Assembly: GCA_030531555.1 (NCBI GenBank) | Contig: JAUNNI010000010.1 | Span: 1-63,801, forward strand | Reading direction: 5' to 3' | Length of the DNA stretch: 63,801 nt | From: Eubacteriales bacterium | Lineage (GTDB): Bacteria > Bacillota > Clostridia > Lachnospirales > Lachnospiraceae | Part shown: piece by piece, positions 63,038-63,801 of the stretch | Position numbering within the stretch: the first letter of the stretch is position 1 | Layout: every line of letters begins with the position of its first letter | Notes under the pieces: generated by a model | The model's database searches: none | Seen by the model: the letters and a program-made list of their open reading frames with translations, nothing else | Told to the model about the DNA's origin: nothing | Program-made: the position numbers and the translations under genes

Positions 63038-63801
63038 TTAACTTTTTACAACATTGTCAGTCTCGATCTTATTCCGAATATCCTCTTTCGATTTTTTATA
63101 CGCCGTATCATACCATTTCAGGAAATCCCCAAAAAGTTTTTCTTCAGCTTCGGCTCGTGCTTCGGCAGCATCTTTGATCTGGTCATAGCCGCCCAAGTAA
63201 TAGCATTTTTGCTGAAACATAATCTGAGCGACCCACTTATGGCGTTTTTTGTTGTAATAGACACCACGGACTCCGCTGGTGTTTGTTTTATACATAACGC
63301 CTGGCTGGAGCATCTCCACACACGTGCCGTTTTCATAGTGGAGATTATTTTGTGGCTGACGCAGGCACCCACAGCTTTTCGTCCATCCGTTCTGCAGATT
63401 GGACTGGCGTACATCCAGTTCCTTTCCGCAGTCACATTTGCAGTGCCACAAATGGAAGCCGTTCTCTTTGCGGGCATAAGACAGAACCGTCAGTGCACCA
63501 AACCGTTTTCCCACCCAGTCTTTTAAAGGCGGTTTTTTTCCACAGCCGCAGCTTCTCACTTCGCCTGTGATCAGTCTCCGCTTTGTTGTCTCGATTTCCT
63601 CCCCACAATCACACTGGCAGAGCCAGAGGGGATTGCCATCTTTTGCTTTATTTCCGGAGCGGCCTTTGACAAGCAGTTTTCCAAAATGATATCCTGTTAA
63701 ATCTTTGACTCCTTCATAGGGAGATGGTTCACATCCGCAGCTAAAAATTGCACCCGGTTTTAACCGGCGGCTTTCTACCAATATTTCGTTTCCACATTCG
63801 C
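63038..63801 (-). CDS. Zinc-ribbon repeat protein with C-terminal AP2 DNA-binding domain, 5' end beyond the window
   Basis: The frame stays open to the window edge (bases before the possible TTG at 63781 read ECGNEI), so the protein is N-terminally incomplete; at least 254 residues are visible. It has at least three units with pattern (V/F)G-x-L-x-V ... W-x-C-x-CDCG ... SCGC. Two are complete: WLCQCDCGEE...SCGC and WHCKCDCGKE...SCGC. Then comes an AP2-type domain (SGVRGVYYNKKRHKWVAQI...YYLGGY...EAEEKLFG). AP2 domains occur in bacterial homing-endonuclease and mobile-element proteins. No HNH catalytic motif is visible in the part present. Lying where porB breaks off, it probably belongs to an inserted element. 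Confidence 0.8.
   Translation of the reverse strand, partial: ECGNEILVESRRLKPGAIFSCGCEPSPYEGVKDLTGYHFGKLLVKGRSGNKAKDGNPLWLCQCDCGEEIETTKRRLITGEVRSCGCGKKPPLKDWVGKRFGALTVLSYARKENGFHLWHCKCDCGKELDVRQSNLQNGWTKSCGCLRQPQNNLHYENGTCVEMLQPGVMYKTNTSGVRGVYYNKKRHKWVAQIMFQQKCYYLGGYDQIKDAAEARAEAEEKLFGDFLKWYDTAYKKSKEDIRNKIETDNVVKS

Overview
The window looks like a chromosomal segment of a low-GC, anaerobic, Gram-positive Clostridia member, most likely Lachnospiraceae. The grounds are a GlgC/GlgD pair, a DnaD/DnaI helicase-loading operon, a T-box leader, FMN and glycine riboswitches, ferredoxin-dependent 2-oxoacid oxidoreductase subunits and several teichoic-acid-type transferases. The species assignment is inference; no rRNA or tRNA gene is present.

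Layout. 0-7.7 kb: a minus-strand operon encoding a G3E (CobW-type) GTPase, a homologue of monomethylamine methyltransferase MtmB in which pyrrolysine is replaced by leucine, and a BMP-type ABC transporter (ATPase, two permeases, lipoprotein). Repeats and terminators lie at the extreme left. 7.8-29.4 kb: an HPr-like protein, then a large cell-surface glycopolymer region (WecE-type aminotransferase, GT2, ATP-grasp ligase, Wzx-like flippase, CapK/PaaK-like ligase, two CDP-glycerol/ribitol-type transferases, pyruvyl transferase, large membrane protein, SDR, IspD/TarI-like cytidylyltransferase and a 1008-residue protein with four LicD-like units). mazG, an M17 aminopeptidase and an AbrB regulator are interspersed. 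29.5-30.1 kb: an about 540-nt transcript without a plausible gene, with a perfect consensus promoter and a terminator.

30.3-48.5 kb: a membrane-anchored Mrr-type nuclease, a fused MtnK-MtnA methionine-salvage enzyme, an esterase, then housekeeping genes on the minus strand (RNA m5C methyltransferase, CBS protein, ACT protein, PpiC/SurA-like lipoprotein, mfd, pth, another teichoic-acid-type transferase, glgD, glgC), followed by murC. 48.7-54.4 kb: an FGGY sugar kinase behind an FMN riboswitch, a dense DnaA-box cluster, and dnaD-dnaI-prs. 54.4-59.8 kb: a long perfect inverted repeat, an AGCS amino-acid/sodium symporter behind a tandem glycine riboswitch, tarJ and tarI (CDP-ribitol supply), and a protein with a catalytically dead shikimate-dehydrogenase-like domain. 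60-63.8 kb: a T-box-controlled 2-oxoacid:ferredoxin oxidoreductase operon whose beta subunit is cut short beside a zinc-ribbon/AP2 gene that runs off the right edge.

Much of the window serves envelope building. tarI/tarJ would supply CDP-ribitol, the transferases and LicD protein would build and decorate a teichoic-acid-like polymer, WecE/GT2/ATP-grasp would add an amino-sugar modification, and MurC contributes to peptidoglycan. The most unusual items are the MtmB-like operon, the four-unit LicD protein, the 540-nt RNA, the FMN-riboswitch/sugar-kinase pairing, the DnaA-box cluster in front of dnaD, and the interrupted oxidoreductase beta gene.
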